Notes: generated from the letters alone by a model not told the origin. A stretch of 64,000 nt of DNA from Streptomyces fradiae ATCC 10745 = DSM 40063 (GCF_008704425.1 NZ_CP023696.1:3086501-3150500); one strand, 5' to 3'; shown: positions 52,187-61,475, numbered from the stretch's first letter. A program made the numbers and translations.

Positions 52187-53047
52187 ATGAGCTTCGGCGA
52201 CGAGTACGGAGGCGGGAGCGGCCGGGGCAGGGGCGGAACGGGGCGGGCGCGTACCCGCACGCACCCCGGGGACGAGGCCGTCGACGAGTACGGCGACGGC
52301 TTCGGCGACCCCCACCGGCGCCCGCAGCGCACCACCCGGTCGCTGGTCACGGTCGTCGGGGTGGTCGTCCTGCTGATCGCCGCCATCGCCTTCGCGAACC
52401 GCTCGGGCGACGGGGACGGCGACGGCGGCACCGCCAAGGCCCCCCGCGAGGGCGGCCCCGCCCCGACCGCGGCCACCGGCACGAAGCCCGTCACCGGGAA
52501 GAACGGCACGATCCCGTCGGGCTTCGCCCAAGACGAGCAGGGCGCGCAGAGCGCGGCGGCGAACTACGCGGTGGCGCTGGTCTCAGCCGGGATCATCAAG
52601 CCCCAGGAGCGCCCGGAGATACTGCGGCGCGTCTTCGTACCGAGTCGGGTCAAGTCCCTGGAAGCCGACTTCGACAAGGCGTACAGCCCGCAGTTCCTCG
52701 CCAAGCTGGGCCTGGACGCCGACGGCAACGCGGCCCCCGGCATGACGTACGTCTCCCGCGCGGCCCCCGTGGGCACCAAGATCGTCGAGTTGGACAGTCG
52801 AGCCGCGACCGTCGAGGTCTGGTGCACCGGTGTCTTCGGCACCGCCGGTGTCAGCTCCACCAACCCGGTAACGAGCGACTGGTTCACCATGACCATCAAG
52901 CTGCTCTGGTCCGGCGGCGACTGGAAGGTGGAGAGCTTCTCCCAGAAGGACGGCCCCGCGCCGGTGAGCGCCGACCGCACAGCGTCGAACGCCGATGAGA
53001 TCGCGGCGGCAGTCGAGGAGTTCGGAGGCTTCACCTATGCCCGGTAA
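52187..53047 (+). CDS. VirB8/TcpC-like conjugation protein
   Basis: A 286-residue protein; ATG 52187 follows GAGGAGG. A disordered Gly/Arg/Asp N-terminus of about 50 residues, one membrane helix ('SLVTVVGVVVLLIAAIAFAN'), then an outer domain (about 115-286) with 'AQSAAANYAVALVSAG' and 'VEVWCTGVFGTAGVSS' that resembles the NTF2-like fold of TcpC/VirB8. It would link inner-membrane and cell-wall parts of a channel. It overlaps the next gene by 11 bases. Confidence 0.72.
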   Translation: MSFGDEYGGGSGRGRGGTGRARTRTHPGDEAVDEYGDGFGDPHRRPQRTTRSLVTVVGVVVLLIAAIAFANRSGDGDGDGGTAKAPREGGPAPTAATGTKPVTGKNGTIPSGFAQDEQGAQSAAANYAVALVSAGIIKPQERPEILRRVFVPSRVKSLEADFDKAYSPQFLAKLGLDADGNAAPGMTYVSRAAPVGTKIVELDSRAATVEVWCTGVFGTAGVSSTNPVTSDWFTMTIKLLWSGGDWKVESFSQKDGPAPVSADRTASNADEIAAAVEEFGGFTYAR

Positions 53048-54425
53048 GCCGCGCCGCGCCTTGCGGGCCGCCGCCCTCCTCGCAGCCGTCCAGACGTCCG
53101 CCGTACTCTTCGCCTCGCGGGCGTACGCCGAACCGACACCGACAGCCCCCAGTCCGGGTGCATCACCCGCCCCGACCTCCTCACCGTCGAACGACAACGA
53201 CTGTGAGCTCATCGTCGGCCCCACCCGCGACTTCTGCGAGAGCGACGACCCCGGCAGCACCTCCCGCTCCGTCAACCCCCTCGAGCCCGGCGACGCCCTC
53301 GACCCGCTGTCCTCCCTCGCCCGCGGCTGCGCCAACGCCGCCGCGTGGACCGTGGACAAGCTGAGCGAGGCCGTCGAGAGCACGGCCGCCGTCGACTTCA
53401 CGAACCCGCAGTTCCTCAAGCAGTACGCCGTCGTCTTCGCCGCCTCCACCATCCTCACGCTCGTCCTGTGGCTGCTCGCCGTGGCCAAGCGGGCCATCCG
53501 GGGCGTGGCGCTGGGCACGGCGATCTCGGAGGCCGTCGGGTTCCTGTGGCTCACCGTCCTCGCCTCCGCGTTCACGCCGCTGATCCTGCACACCGTGGTG
53601 TCCGCGACCGACGGGGTCACCGAGGTGATCGCCTCCGGTACGGGCGGGCAGACCGACGCGTTCTTCGGGTCGTTCTCCGCCGCCCTGAAGAAGGGCGACG
53701 ACATCGGCGGCGGCCCCATCATGATGATCGTCGTCGCGCTCGTGTCGATCCTCGCCGCCGGCATCCTGTGGCTGGAGCTGGTCATCCGCGCCGCCCTGCT
53801 CTACGTGGGCGCCCTGCTCGGCACGGTGGTGTACGCGGGGCTCGTCGACAGGAACATGTGGGGCCACGTCCGCCGCTGGGCCGGCATCATGATCGCGATC
53901 ATCCTCGTCAAGCCGGTGATCGTGATCGTCCTCGGGCTGGCCGGGGCGCTCTCCTCCGGCGACGGTCCCGACGCGTTCTCCGCCGTCGTCTCCGGCCTCG
54001 CCATCATCCTGCTCGCCATCTTCGCGTCCGCCGCGATCTACCGCTTCGTGCCCGGCTTCGGCGACGAGATCGCCACCGCCCGCACCAACCGCAAGCAGGC
54101 CACCGACGGCGCCCAGGCCGCCGCCGTCATCTCCTCCCCCGCCGCGCTGGTCTCCCAGGGCATCAAGACCCACAGCTCCCGCAGCCACCAGCACAGCGGC
54201 GGCGGCGCCCCGGCAGGGGCGGGAGCCGGCGCCGTGGCCGGCGGAGTCGCCGCCCACAGCAGCCGCGGCAGCGCCCCCACCGGCCCGGCCCCCGGCGCCA
54301 CCGCCACCCCCGCGCCCCGCAGCGCGCCGAGCGCCCCCTCGACCACCGGCAGCCCGCACACCAGCCGCGGCACCGGCAACACGGGTAACAACAGCAACAA
54401 CAGCTCAGGAGGTGGAGGGCGGTGA
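53037..54425 (+). CDS. VirB6/TrbL-like polytopic membrane protein
   Basis: A 462-residue protein; ATG 53037 with GGAGG upstream. A signal peptide (cleavage near AYA-EP), a linker with two Cys ('DNDCELIVGPTRDFCES'), six or seven membrane helices between about 130 and 350, and a Ser/Gly/Asn/His-rich C-terminal tail of about 100 residues ending GNNSNNSSGGGGR. This is the VirB6/TrbL plan: inner-membrane channel component. It overlaps the next start by four bases (GTGA). Confidence 0.75.
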   Translation: MPGKPRRALRAAALLAAVQTSAVLFASRAYAEPTPTAPSPGASPAPTSSPSNDNDCELIVGPTRDFCESDDPGSTSRSVNPLEPGDALDPLSSLARGCANAAAWTVDKLSEAVESTAAVDFTNPQFLKQYAVVFAASTILTLVLWLLAVAKRAIRGVALGTAISEAVGFLWLTVLASAFTPLILHTVVSATDGVTEVIASGTGGQTDAFFGSFSAALKKGDDIGGGPIMMIVVALVSILAAGILWLELVIRAALLYVGALLGTVVYAGLVDRNMWGHVRRWAGIMIAIILVKPVIVIVLGLAGALSSGDGPDAFSAVVSGLAIILLAIFASAAIYRFVPGFGDEIATARTNRKQATDGAQAAAVISSPAALVSQGIKTHSSRSHQHSGGGAPAGAGAGAVAGGVAAHSSRGSAPTGPAPGATATPAPRSAPSAPSTTGSPHTSRGTGNTGNNSNNSSGGGGR

Positions 54426-55984
54426 CGACCCAGTCCCACGCGATCACGCCCCGCCGCACGTATCTCATCGGCCGCGCCCGGCCGAACGCGATCATCGGCA
54501 AGAACCGCGAGACCGGCGAGATCGCCCTGATCATCGCCGGCGCGTTCGTCGGCATGATGTGCGGCCTCCTCGTACCGGTGCTCTCCCTGCGGATCGTGCT
54601 GCTCGCCGGCTTCCCGATGCTGGCCCTCGCCGCCGTGTACGTCCCCTACCGGGGCCGCACCTTCTACCGCTGGTACGAGGTGAACCGCAGCTACAAGCGG
54701 ACCCTCCGCCAGGGCACCGCGTACCGCTCCGGCGCGATGGAGGCGGGCACCCGCCTCGACGGCCGCGAGGTCGAGATCGCGCCTCCGCCCGGCATCGGCC
54801 GCATCAACTGGCTCTCCGCCCCCTTCGGCCCCGACGAGATCGCCGTACTGCTCCACGCCGACCGCCGCACGGTCACCGCGGCCATCGAGATCGAGGGCCC
54901 CGGCGTCGGCCTGCGCGACAGCGAGGACCAGGAAGCCCTGGTGGACCGTTTCGGCACCCTCCTCAAGCACGTCGCCAACGGGGACGGCTTCGTCACCCGC
55001 ATCCAGATGCTCGCCCGGACCCTCCCGGCCGACCCCGACGCCCACGCCAAGGACGTCGCCCAGCGCGGCGACCCGAACGCCCCGCGCTGGCTGCTCGACT
55101 CCTACGACCAGCTCCTCTCCATGGTGTCGACCTCCAGCGAGCAGCACCGCGCCTACCTCGTCGCCTGCATGCACTACACCCGCGAACTGGCCGCCGAGGC
55201 ACACGCCATCGCCCGCGCCGCGCGTCACACCGGCCCCGGCGGCCGGCGGCAGCGGCTCGACAAGGACGCCGGGATCGCCGTGGTGATGGCCCGCGAGCTG
55301 ACCGACATCTGCGCCCGCCTCGCCGAGGCCGACATCCGGGTCCGCCAGCCGCTCGGCCAGTCCCGCCTCGCGTCGCTGATCCACTCCATGTACGACCCGG
55401 ACCACCCGATCGACCACATCCAGGCCATGTCCAAGCGCAACGCCTGGCCCGCCGAGCTGGACGCGGCGTCGCCGACGCACCTCCAGGCGAAGACCCGCGA
55501 GTCCGCGACCCGCGCCCCCTGGTGCCACGCCACGGCGTGGGTCAAGGAGTGGCCGATGACCCCCGTCGGGGTCAACTTCCTCGCCCCGCTGCTCGTCCAC
55601 ACCCCGGACGTGATCCGCACGGTCGCCGTCACCATGGACCTGGAGCCGACCGAGATCGCCATCGAGCGGATGCTCACCGAGAAGACCAACGACGAGGCCG
55701 AGGCCAGCCGCGCCGCGAAGATGAACCGCACCGTGGACCCGCGCGACATCGCCGCCCACGGCCGGCTCGACCAGCGGGGTGAGGACCTCGCCAGCGGCGC
55801 GGCCGGGGTGAACCTGGTGGGGTACATCACCGTGTCGTCGCGCTCCCCGGAGGCCCTCGCGCGGGACAAGCGCACGATCCGGGCGTCCGCCGGCAAGTCG
55901 TACCTGAAGCTGGAGTGGTGCGACCGCGAGCACCACCGGGCCTTCGTGAACACCTTGCCGTTCGCGACCGGCATCCGCCGGTGA
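54422..55984 (+). CDS. SCO6880-family protein (VirB3 plus VirB4 N-terminal-like)
   Basis: A 520-residue protein. Two membrane helices near 34-68 ('IALIIAGAFVGMMCGLLVPV') resemble VirB3/PrgI; the large soluble part corresponds to the region that precedes the ATPase in fused VirB3-VirB4 proteins ('VGYITVSSRSPEALARDKRT', 'SYLKLEWCDREHHRAFVNTL'). It carries no Walker motifs. In this operon the ATPase is the separate gene that follows, so together the two would make one VirB4-type engine. Confidence 0.82.
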   Translation: MTTQSHAITPRRTYLIGRARPNAIIGKNRETGEIALIIAGAFVGMMCGLLVPVLSLRIVLLAGFPMLALAAVYVPYRGRTFYRWYEVNRSYKRTLRQGTAYRSGAMEAGTRLDGREVEIAPPPGIGRINWLSAPFGPDEIAVLLHADRRTVTAAIEIEGPGVGLRDSEDQEALVDRFGTLLKHVANGDGFVTRIQMLARTLPADPDAHAKDVAQRGDPNAPRWLLDSYDQLLSMVSTSSEQHRAYLVACMHYTRELAAEAHAIARAARHTGPGGRRQRLDKDAGIAVVMARELTDICARLAEADIRVRQPLGQSRLASLIHSMYDPDHPIDHIQAMSKRNAWPAELDAASPTHLQAKTRESATRAPWCHATAWVKEWPMTPVGVNFLAPLLVHTPDVIRTVAVTMDLEPTEIAIERMLTEKTNDEAEASRAAKMNRTVDPRDIAAHGRLDQRGEDLASGAAGVNLVGYITVSSRSPEALARDKRTIRASAGKSYLKLEWCDREHHRAFVNTLPFATGIRR

Positions 55985-56217
55985 CCGCCGCACCGGCCGT
56001 ACCAGCCGCTCGTGCCCAGCCGACCGCAGGTGCCGAGCCGGGCCCGCGGTGCGCGCGCGCCGTTGAGGCCGCACCGGCCGTACGGGACACCCAAGCGGAA
56101 CCGGCCGCCCCCGCCAGGACCGCCCCCGCCAGGCCCGCTCCCACCAGGCCAGGCCCGGCCGGACCGGCCGGCGCGGCGCGGGAGCCCGCAGACCACACCC
56201 CCAGGACGAGACGATAG
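55981..56217 (+). CDS. Possible small Ala/Pro-rich protein between VirB4 halves
   Basis: GTG at 55981 overlaps the previous stop (GTGA) and a 78-residue frame runs to 56217, 15 bases before the ATPase start. The product is low complexity (APAVPAARAQ, ARTAPARPAPTRPGPAGPAG). The placing is like that of the other genes in this operon, but composition alone cannot distinguish a gene from a spacer. Confidence 0.4.
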   Translation: MTAAPAVPAARAQPTAGAEPGPRCARAVEAAPAVRDTQAEPAAPARTAPARPAPTRPGPAGPAGAAREPADHTPRTRR

Positions 56218-56232
56218 GACGATAGGGGCCTG

Positions 56233-57645
56233 ATGATGCGCGATCCGCTGTCCGTCCTCACCGAAGCCTTCACCTCCTTCCTCTTCGGGAAGGTGGAGAC
56301 CACCCGCCTGCCCGTGCGCACCTCCACCGGCCAGGCCCAGGCCGTGTACCTGCCGACCGCCGCCCCCGGCCTGGGCGACTCCGGCGTGATCATCGGCCGC
56401 GAGGTGTACAGCGGCAAGGGGTACATCTACGACCCGTTCCAGCTGTACGGCCAGCAGCTCCCCGCCCCGCACTGGCTGGTCCTCGGCGAGTCCGGCAACG
56501 GCAAGTCGGCGCTGGAGAAGACGTACGTGCTGCGCCAGCTCCGCTTCCGCGACCGCCAGGTCGTCGTCCTCGACGCGCAGGGCGAGGACGGCGTCGGCGA
56601 GTGGAACCTCATCGCCGAGGAGCTGGGCATCACCCCCGTGCGCCTCGACCCGAGGGCCGCCCTCGACGACGGCATCCGCCTCAACCCGCTCGACCCGTCC
56701 ATCACGACCACCGGCCAGCTCGCGCTGCTGCGCACCATCATCGAGGTCGCCCTGGGCCACGGCCTGGACGAGCGGTCCGGCTTCGCCCTGAAGGTCGCCC
56801 ACGCGTACGTCAACGAGACCATCACCGACCGCCAGCCGGTCCTCACCGACATCGTGGAGCAGCTCCGCCACCCCGAGCCCGAGTCGGCGGAGGCGATGAA
56901 CGTCGACCTGGACGACGTACGCGCCTGGGGCCTCGACGTGGCGCTGGTCCTCGACCGGCTCGTCGACGGCGACCTGCGCGGCATGTTCGACGGGCCGACG
57001 ACCGTCGGCATCGACCTCGACGCCCCGCTCATCGTCTTCGACCTCTCGCACATCGACCGCAACTCCATCGCCATGCCCATCCTGATGGCGATCGTCGGCG
57101 TGTGGCTCGAGCACACCTGGATCCGCCCCGACCGGAAGAAGCGCATCTTCCTGGTCGAGGAGGCCTGGCACATCATCAACAGCCCCTTCGTGGCGCAGCT
57201 CTTCCAGCGGCTGCTGAAGTTCGGCCGGCGCCTCGGTCTGTCCTTCGTGGCCGTCGTCCACCACCTCAGCGACGTGGTCGACGGCGCGGCGGCGCGGGAG
57301 GCCGCGGCGATCCTGAAGATGGCCTCCACGCGGACGATCTACGCCCAGAAGGCCGACGAGGCACGGGCGACCGGGCGGGTGCTCGGCCTGCCACGCTGGG
57401 CCGTCGAGATCATTCCCACCCTGACGCCCGGCATCGCGGTGTGGGACGTCAACGGCAACGTCCAGGTCGTCAAGCACCTCATCACCGAGGCGGAGCGGCC
57501 GCTCGTCTACACCGACCGCGCCATGACCGAGTCGTCCGCGCCCGAGCTGCCCGACGACCTGAAGGCCGCCGAGTGGGAGGCGGAGCAGCGAGCGGCCCTG
57601 ATGGAGCGGCAGATGAACGGCTCGCCCGAGTCGACGGTGGCCTGA
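56233..57645 (+). CDS. VirB4/TraC-like ATPase
   Basis: A 470-residue P-loop ATPase. Walker A 'GESGNGKSA' at 85-93; Walker B with catalytic acidic pair in 'RIFLVEEAWHII' near 303-314; 'FGRRLGLSFVAVVHHLSDVV' follows, as in VirB4 C-terminal domains. It would energise pilus or substrate movement. It lacks the N-terminal domain of full VirB4, which the SCO6880-like gene supplies. Two ATGs (56233, 56236) follow GATAGGGG. Confidence 0.88.
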   Translation: MMRDPLSVLTEAFTSFLFGKVETTRLPVRTSTGQAQAVYLPTAAPGLGDSGVIIGREVYSGKGYIYDPFQLYGQQLPAPHWLVLGESGNGKSALEKTYVLRQLRFRDRQVVVLDAQGEDGVGEWNLIAEELGITPVRLDPRAALDDGIRLNPLDPSITTTGQLALLRTIIEVALGHGLDERSGFALKVAHAYVNETITDRQPVLTDIVEQLRHPEPESAEAMNVDLDDVRAWGLDVALVLDRLVDGDLRGMFDGPTTVGIDLDAPLIVFDLSHIDRNSIAMPILMAIVGVWLEHTWIRPDRKKRIFLVEEAWHIINSPFVAQLFQRLLKFGRRLGLSFVAVVHHLSDVVDGAAAREAAAILKMASTRTIYAQKADEARATGRVLGLPRWAVEIIPTLTPGIAVWDVNGNVQVVKHLITEAERPLVYTDRAMTESSAPELPDDLKAAEWEAEQRAALMERQMNGSPESTVA

Positions 57646-57647
57646 CC

Positions 57648-59435
57648 GTGGACGGCACGCACGGCCCGTACGGCGCGTCCGGCGCGACGCACGGCGGCCC
57701 GAACGTACCGGGCGGCCCGGGTGGTACGGGCGGAGGCCACGGCGGGCGCACCGGGGGCGGCGTCCCCGACGGGCTGCTCGTGGGGCTGCTGGGGTTCCTG
57801 CTGGGCGTGACGGTGCTGGTGTGGACGGCGACCGGCCTGGCCGGGCTGCTCGCGCACGGCTCGTGGCCGGGCGGGGTCTCCTTCACCCGCACCCCGCAGG
57901 CCCTGCGCCACCTGATCGGCGACCCGCGCGACCTGGTGGGCGCCTGGCCGGAGACGCCCGCCGATCAGCTCCCCGGCCACGGGGTGTTCTGGGGGCTGCT
58001 GATCGGCGAAGTGATGGTGGCGGTGGTGCTGGCGGTGTTCGTGGTGGGCACGTACGCCCGCTGGCGCGCGGTACGGGCCGCCGCCCGCGCCCAGGGCGGC
58101 AGGCCCGGCCTGAGGAAGGCCCCGCAGGCGGAGGCCGTGGCGGCCACCCCGGCGGCGGCCGACCCTGCGACGGCCGACCCGGCACAGGTGCCCGGCCGCG
58201 CGGGCGACCCGACGGAGGGTCCCGTACGCACCCCCGTGCCGGAACCCCGCACGACCCCAGCGCCCGTCGCCCACCAGTCACCCGCGCCCCACCCCTCCAC
58301 CCACCCGCCGACCGCACACGCCCACCCGCACGGCGCGCACCCGCCGGCCCTGGCGGCGCCCACCACGCGACCGGCCCCCCTGCCCGCCGCCCACACCCCG
58401 CAAGCCCACACCCACCACACCCACCACACCCCCACCCCTCCACCCCTCCCCACCATCCCCGAGCCCGGCCAGACCGCACCCGGCCAGACCGGGCCGCGCC
58501 TGCTGTACGGCGATCGGGCCGCGCGCCGCCCGCACGCCCTCCAGGCGATCCTGGAAGCCGCGGGCCCCGCCCTCGTCGTGACGTCCGACCCCACCCTGTG
58601 GGCCGACACCAAGGACGCCCGCGCCAAGCTCGGCCCCGTCGTCCTGTACGACCCCGGCCACCTCTGCGACACCCCGGCCCGCCTCCACTGGTCGCCCGCC
58701 GAAGGCTGCGAGGACACCGCGACGGCCGCCTCCCGCGCCGCCGCGCTCCTCGCCCCGGTACGGCCCCGCGCCCGCCTGGACGCCGCCGTCGCCGACACCG
58801 CCGAGACGCTGCTGCGCTGCTGGCTGCACGCGGCGGCCGTCGACGGGCGGCCGTTCAAGCAGGTCCACCGCTGGGCACAGCACCACGGCACCGCCCACGA
58901 GCCGGTCCGCATCCTCCGTACGCACCCCAAGGCGGCGGGCGGCCACGCGGGCCTCCTGGAGTCCGCGCTCACCGCCCACCCGGAACGCCGGGACGCCGCA
59001 CGGGCGCTGACGGCACGTGCCCTCACCGCCCTGTCGCTGGTCCACGTCCGCGAGGCGTGCACCCCGCACCGAACCGACACCCTGGCGCTCGCATCATTCG
59101 CCGCCGAGGGGGGCACCCTCTATGTGGTGGGCGAACCGATCGAGGACCCTCGGACCGACCCCGGTGCGATGCCCCTCCTCACCGCCCTCACCTCGCACGT
59201 GGTCGAGCACGGCCGCCGCATGGCCGCACGGTCATCCGACGGTCGGCTCGACCCACCAATCGAGCCGCCGCTGACCCTCGTCCTCGACGACGTGGCCGCG
59301 GTCGCCCCGCTCCCCCGCCTCCCGGAGCTCCTCGCGCCGGGGCACGGCGACCGCCTGCCGACGCTCGTCCTGCTCCGCTCCCGGGAACAGGCCCGCGCCC
59401 GCTGGCAGACCCCCCTCGACCGACCGGCACCCTGA
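57648..59435 (+). CDS. VirD4/TraG-like coupling protein lacking Walker A
   Basis: A 595-residue protein with GTG start. Two membrane helices (about 40-65 and 115-140), then about 140 Pro/His/Ala-rich residues, then a domain resembling VirD4 ('ALVVTSDPTLWADTKDARAK', 'GPVVLYDPGHLCDTPARLHW', and 'LTLVLDDVAAVAPLPRLPEL' in the Walker B place). The P-loop expected just before 'ALVVTSD' is absent: the stretch there reads 'LLYGDRAARRPHALQAILEA'. It is therefore a coupling-protein relative unlikely to hydrolyse ATP in the usual way. Confidence 0.75.
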   Translation: MDGTHGPYGASGATHGGPNVPGGPGGTGGGHGGRTGGGVPDGLLVGLLGFLLGVTVLVWTATGLAGLLAHGSWPGGVSFTRTPQALRHLIGDPRDLVGAWPETPADQLPGHGVFWGLLIGEVMVAVVLAVFVVGTYARWRAVRAAARAQGGRPGLRKAPQAEAVAATPAAADPATADPAQVPGRAGDPTEGPVRTPVPEPRTTPAPVAHQSPAPHPSTHPPTAHAHPHGAHPPALAAPTTRPAPLPAAHTPQAHTHHTHHTPTPPPLPTIPEPGQTAPGQTGPRLLYGDRAARRPHALQAILEAAGPALVVTSDPTLWADTKDARAKLGPVVLYDPGHLCDTPARLHWSPAEGCEDTATAASRAAALLAPVRPRARLDAAVADTAETLLRCWLHAAAVDGRPFKQVHRWAQHHGTAHEPVRILRTHPKAAGGHAGLLESALTAHPERRDAARALTARALTALSLVHVREACTPHRTDTLALASFAAEGGTLYVVGEPIEDPRTDPGAMPLLTALTSHVVEHGRRMAARSSDGRLDPPIEPPLTLVLDDVAAVAPLPRLPELLAPGHGDRLPTLVLLRSREQARARWQTPLDRPAP

Positions 59436-59447
59436 CGGCCCCATGGA

Positions 59448-59615
59448 CTAGCGGCCACCGGAACGGGGCCGCCGACGGCGCCGCAGCGGCGCCGTGAGCC
59501 ACACCGTCAGGCCGACGAGGGTCAGGACCACCGCCCCTCCGACGACCGTGGGGACGGCGGCCACGAGGGCGAAGGACAGCAGGAGCTCCCCCCACGTCGA
59601 CGGCTCCTCGCCCAC
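59448..59615 (-). CDS. 55-residue membrane protein
   Basis: GTG at 59615 has GGAGG eight bases upstream, better than the ATG at 59663. One helix ('LVAAVPTVVGGAVVLTLVGL') and a basic end (RRRRRPRSGGR). It lies convergent with the end of the type IV-like operon and may or may not belong to it. Function unknown. Confidence 0.6.
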   Translation of the reverse strand: MGEEPSTWGELLLSFALVAAVPTVVGGAVVLTLVGLTVWLTAPLRRRRRPRSGGR

Positions 59616-59702
59616 GCCCCGTCCCTCCGTCCTGGTCGTCGTCGCGCGGCCGGCACCGATCACACCCCGGCAGTCTCCGGCCCACCGCCCGCACGGGCCC
59701 GC

Positions 59703-60311
59703 TCAGTCCCCGAGCGGACCGAGGTCTTCCGCGCACCCGCCGGGCACCCCCGCCGGCCGCACCACCGCGTACTCGACCTCGACCGCCCCGGGCTCGCCCT
59801 GCACGGGCAGCGTCCGGCCGGTCGGCTCGAACCCCGCCCGCCGGTACAGGGCCGCCGCCCGCCCGTTCCGCTCGTGCACGTACAGCCGTGCTCGCCCCAC
59901 CACCGGGTCTCGCAGCGCCCACGACCACCGCACGGCCGAGGCGAGCAGCCGCGGCGCCAGCCCCGTGCCCCGCGCCTCGGGCCGCACGTACACACCGACC
60001 AGGTGCGTCTGGTCCATCTCCGGGGCCTCGCCGAACGGCACGTGCGCGCCCCGCCGCTCCACCAAGGCGGTCACCGACCCGACCCACCGCCCGTCCGGCG
60101 CGACCGCCACGAACTGCCGGGCCGTACCGCTGTCCTCCGCCGCCCCCTCGGTCCGCTCGCGCCAGTACCCGTCGGGGCGCGCCACGGCGTCCTCGTACGT
60201 GTCGAGGAAGGCGAGCGGCGCCACCGGGTCCCGCAGCGCGTCCAGCCGCAACCGCCGGACCTCACGCCACTCCTCGCCCCGCACGGACCGCACCGCATAC
60301 GTCACCGCCAT
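59703..60311 (-). CDS. GNAT-family N-acetyltransferase
   Basis: A 202-residue protein with the acetyl-CoA loop 'GVYVRPEARGTGLAPRLL' near 110 and 'VHERNGRAAALYRRAGFEPT' near 150, both standard for GNAT enzymes. Substrate unknown. ATG 60311. Divergent from the ABC transporter genes. The gap 60312-60560 is C-rich with CCCGACTCCACGCC repeats (about 60420-60450). Confidence 0.88.
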   Translation of the reverse strand: MAVTYAVRSVRGEEWREVRRLRLDALRDPVAPLAFLDTYEDAVARPDGYWRERTEGAAEDSGTARQFVAVAPDGRWVGSVTALVERRGAHVPFGEAPEMDQTHLVGVYVRPEARGTGLAPRLLASAVRWSWALRDPVVGRARLYVHERNGRAAALYRRAGFEPTGRTLPVQGEPGAVEVEYAVVRPAGVPGGCAEDLGPLGD

Positions 60312-60560
60312 CCCCCGATCCTTCAACCCGCCCCCACACCCCGCAACCCCTTTCCCAGCGCCCTCCCCACCCACCGCCCCAGCCACCCACCACCCACCCC
60401 AGCCCGCTCCGCTCCACCACCCCCGACTCCACGCCCGACTCCACGCCCAGCCCACCCCCAGCCCCACCCCCACCCCGTCATACCCCGGTACGACACCCCC
60501 GCCGCCGCTCCCGTCCACGGTCGGACGCCCCGCGGCACGCCGCTCCGTAGCGTCGGCGAC

Positions 60561-61475
60561 ATGATCCGGGCACACGAACTCACCAAGACGTACGGCACCA
60601 GAACCGCCGTCCACGAACTGACCTTCACCGTCCGCCCCGGCACCGTCACCGGCTTCCTCGGCCCGAACGGCGCCGGCAAGTCCACCACCCTGCGCATGGT
60701 CCTCGGCCTGGACGCCCCGACCCGCGGCCACGCCACCGTCGGCGGACGCCCGTACGCCGCCCACCCGGCGCCCCTCACCCAGGTCGGCGCCCTGCTGGAG
60801 GCCCGCGCCGTCCACCCCGGCCGCACCGCCCGCGCCCACCTCCATGCGCTCGCCCTCACCCACGGCCTGCCGCGCCGCCGCGTGGCGGAGGTACTGGAGC
60901 TGGCCGGCCTGACGGGGGTCGCCGACCGCCGCGTGAAGGGCTTCAGCCTCGGCATGGGACAGCGCCTGGGCATCGCGTCCGCCCTCCTCGGGGACCCGGA
61001 GACGCTCGTCCTGGACGAGCCGGTCAACGGCCTCGACCCGGAGGGCGTCCTGTGGATCCGCACCCTCCTGCGCTCGCTGGCCGCCGAGGGCCGCACCGTC
61101 CTCGTCTCGTCCCACCTGATGTCCGAGATGGCGCTCACCGCGGACCACCTGATCGTCATCGGCCGCGGCCGGCTGCTCGCCGACACCACGGTCGAGGACC
61201 TCGTACGCCGCTCCGGCGGCCGGACCGTCCGCGTCGTCACCCCGCGCGCGGCGGACCTGCGCCGGGCGCTCCTGGCCGCGCACCCGCACGCCTCGGTCGC
61301 CGCCGAGGGCCCGGAGGAGCTGGACGTACGGGGCGTGGAGGCACCGGGCATCGGGCGGGCCGCCGCGGAACTGGCCATCCCGCTGTACGAGCTGACGCCG
61401 CGCGACCCGTCACTGGAGCAGGCGTTCATGGACCTCACCCGCGACACCGTCGAGTACCAGGGAGCCACCGCATGA
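60561..61475 (+). CDS. ABC transporter ATP-binding protein
   Basis: A 304-residue ATPase: Walker A 'GPNGAGKST' at 34-42, signature 'FSLGMGQRLGIA' near 130, Walker B 'TLVLDEPVNGLDP' near 150. The 'SLGMGQR' signature is of the type seen in lantibiotic and bacitracin ABC systems. With the ABC-2 permease next it may export or give resistance to a peptide antibiotic; the two-component genes that follow support a regulated resistance module. ATGA overlap with the permease. Confidence 0.92.
   Translation: MIRAHELTKTYGTRTAVHELTFTVRPGTVTGFLGPNGAGKSTTLRMVLGLDAPTRGHATVGGRPYAAHPAPLTQVGALLEARAVHPGRTARAHLHALALTHGLPRRRVAEVLELAGLTGVADRRVKGFSLGMGQRLGIASALLGDPETLVLDEPVNGLDPEGVLWIRTLLRSLAAEGRTVLVSSHLMSEMALTADHLIVIGRGRLLADTTVEDLVRRSGGRTVRVVTPRAADLRRALLAAHPHASVAAEGPEELDVRGVEAPGIGRAAAELAIPLYELTPRDPSLEQAFMDLTRDTVEYQGATA

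Noticed and set aside
51741-59435. Type VI or type VII secretion locus
   Set aside because: There are no Hcp, VipA/B, EccC or WXG100 genes; the VirB4-, VirB6- and SCO6880-like set fits a type IV-like system better.
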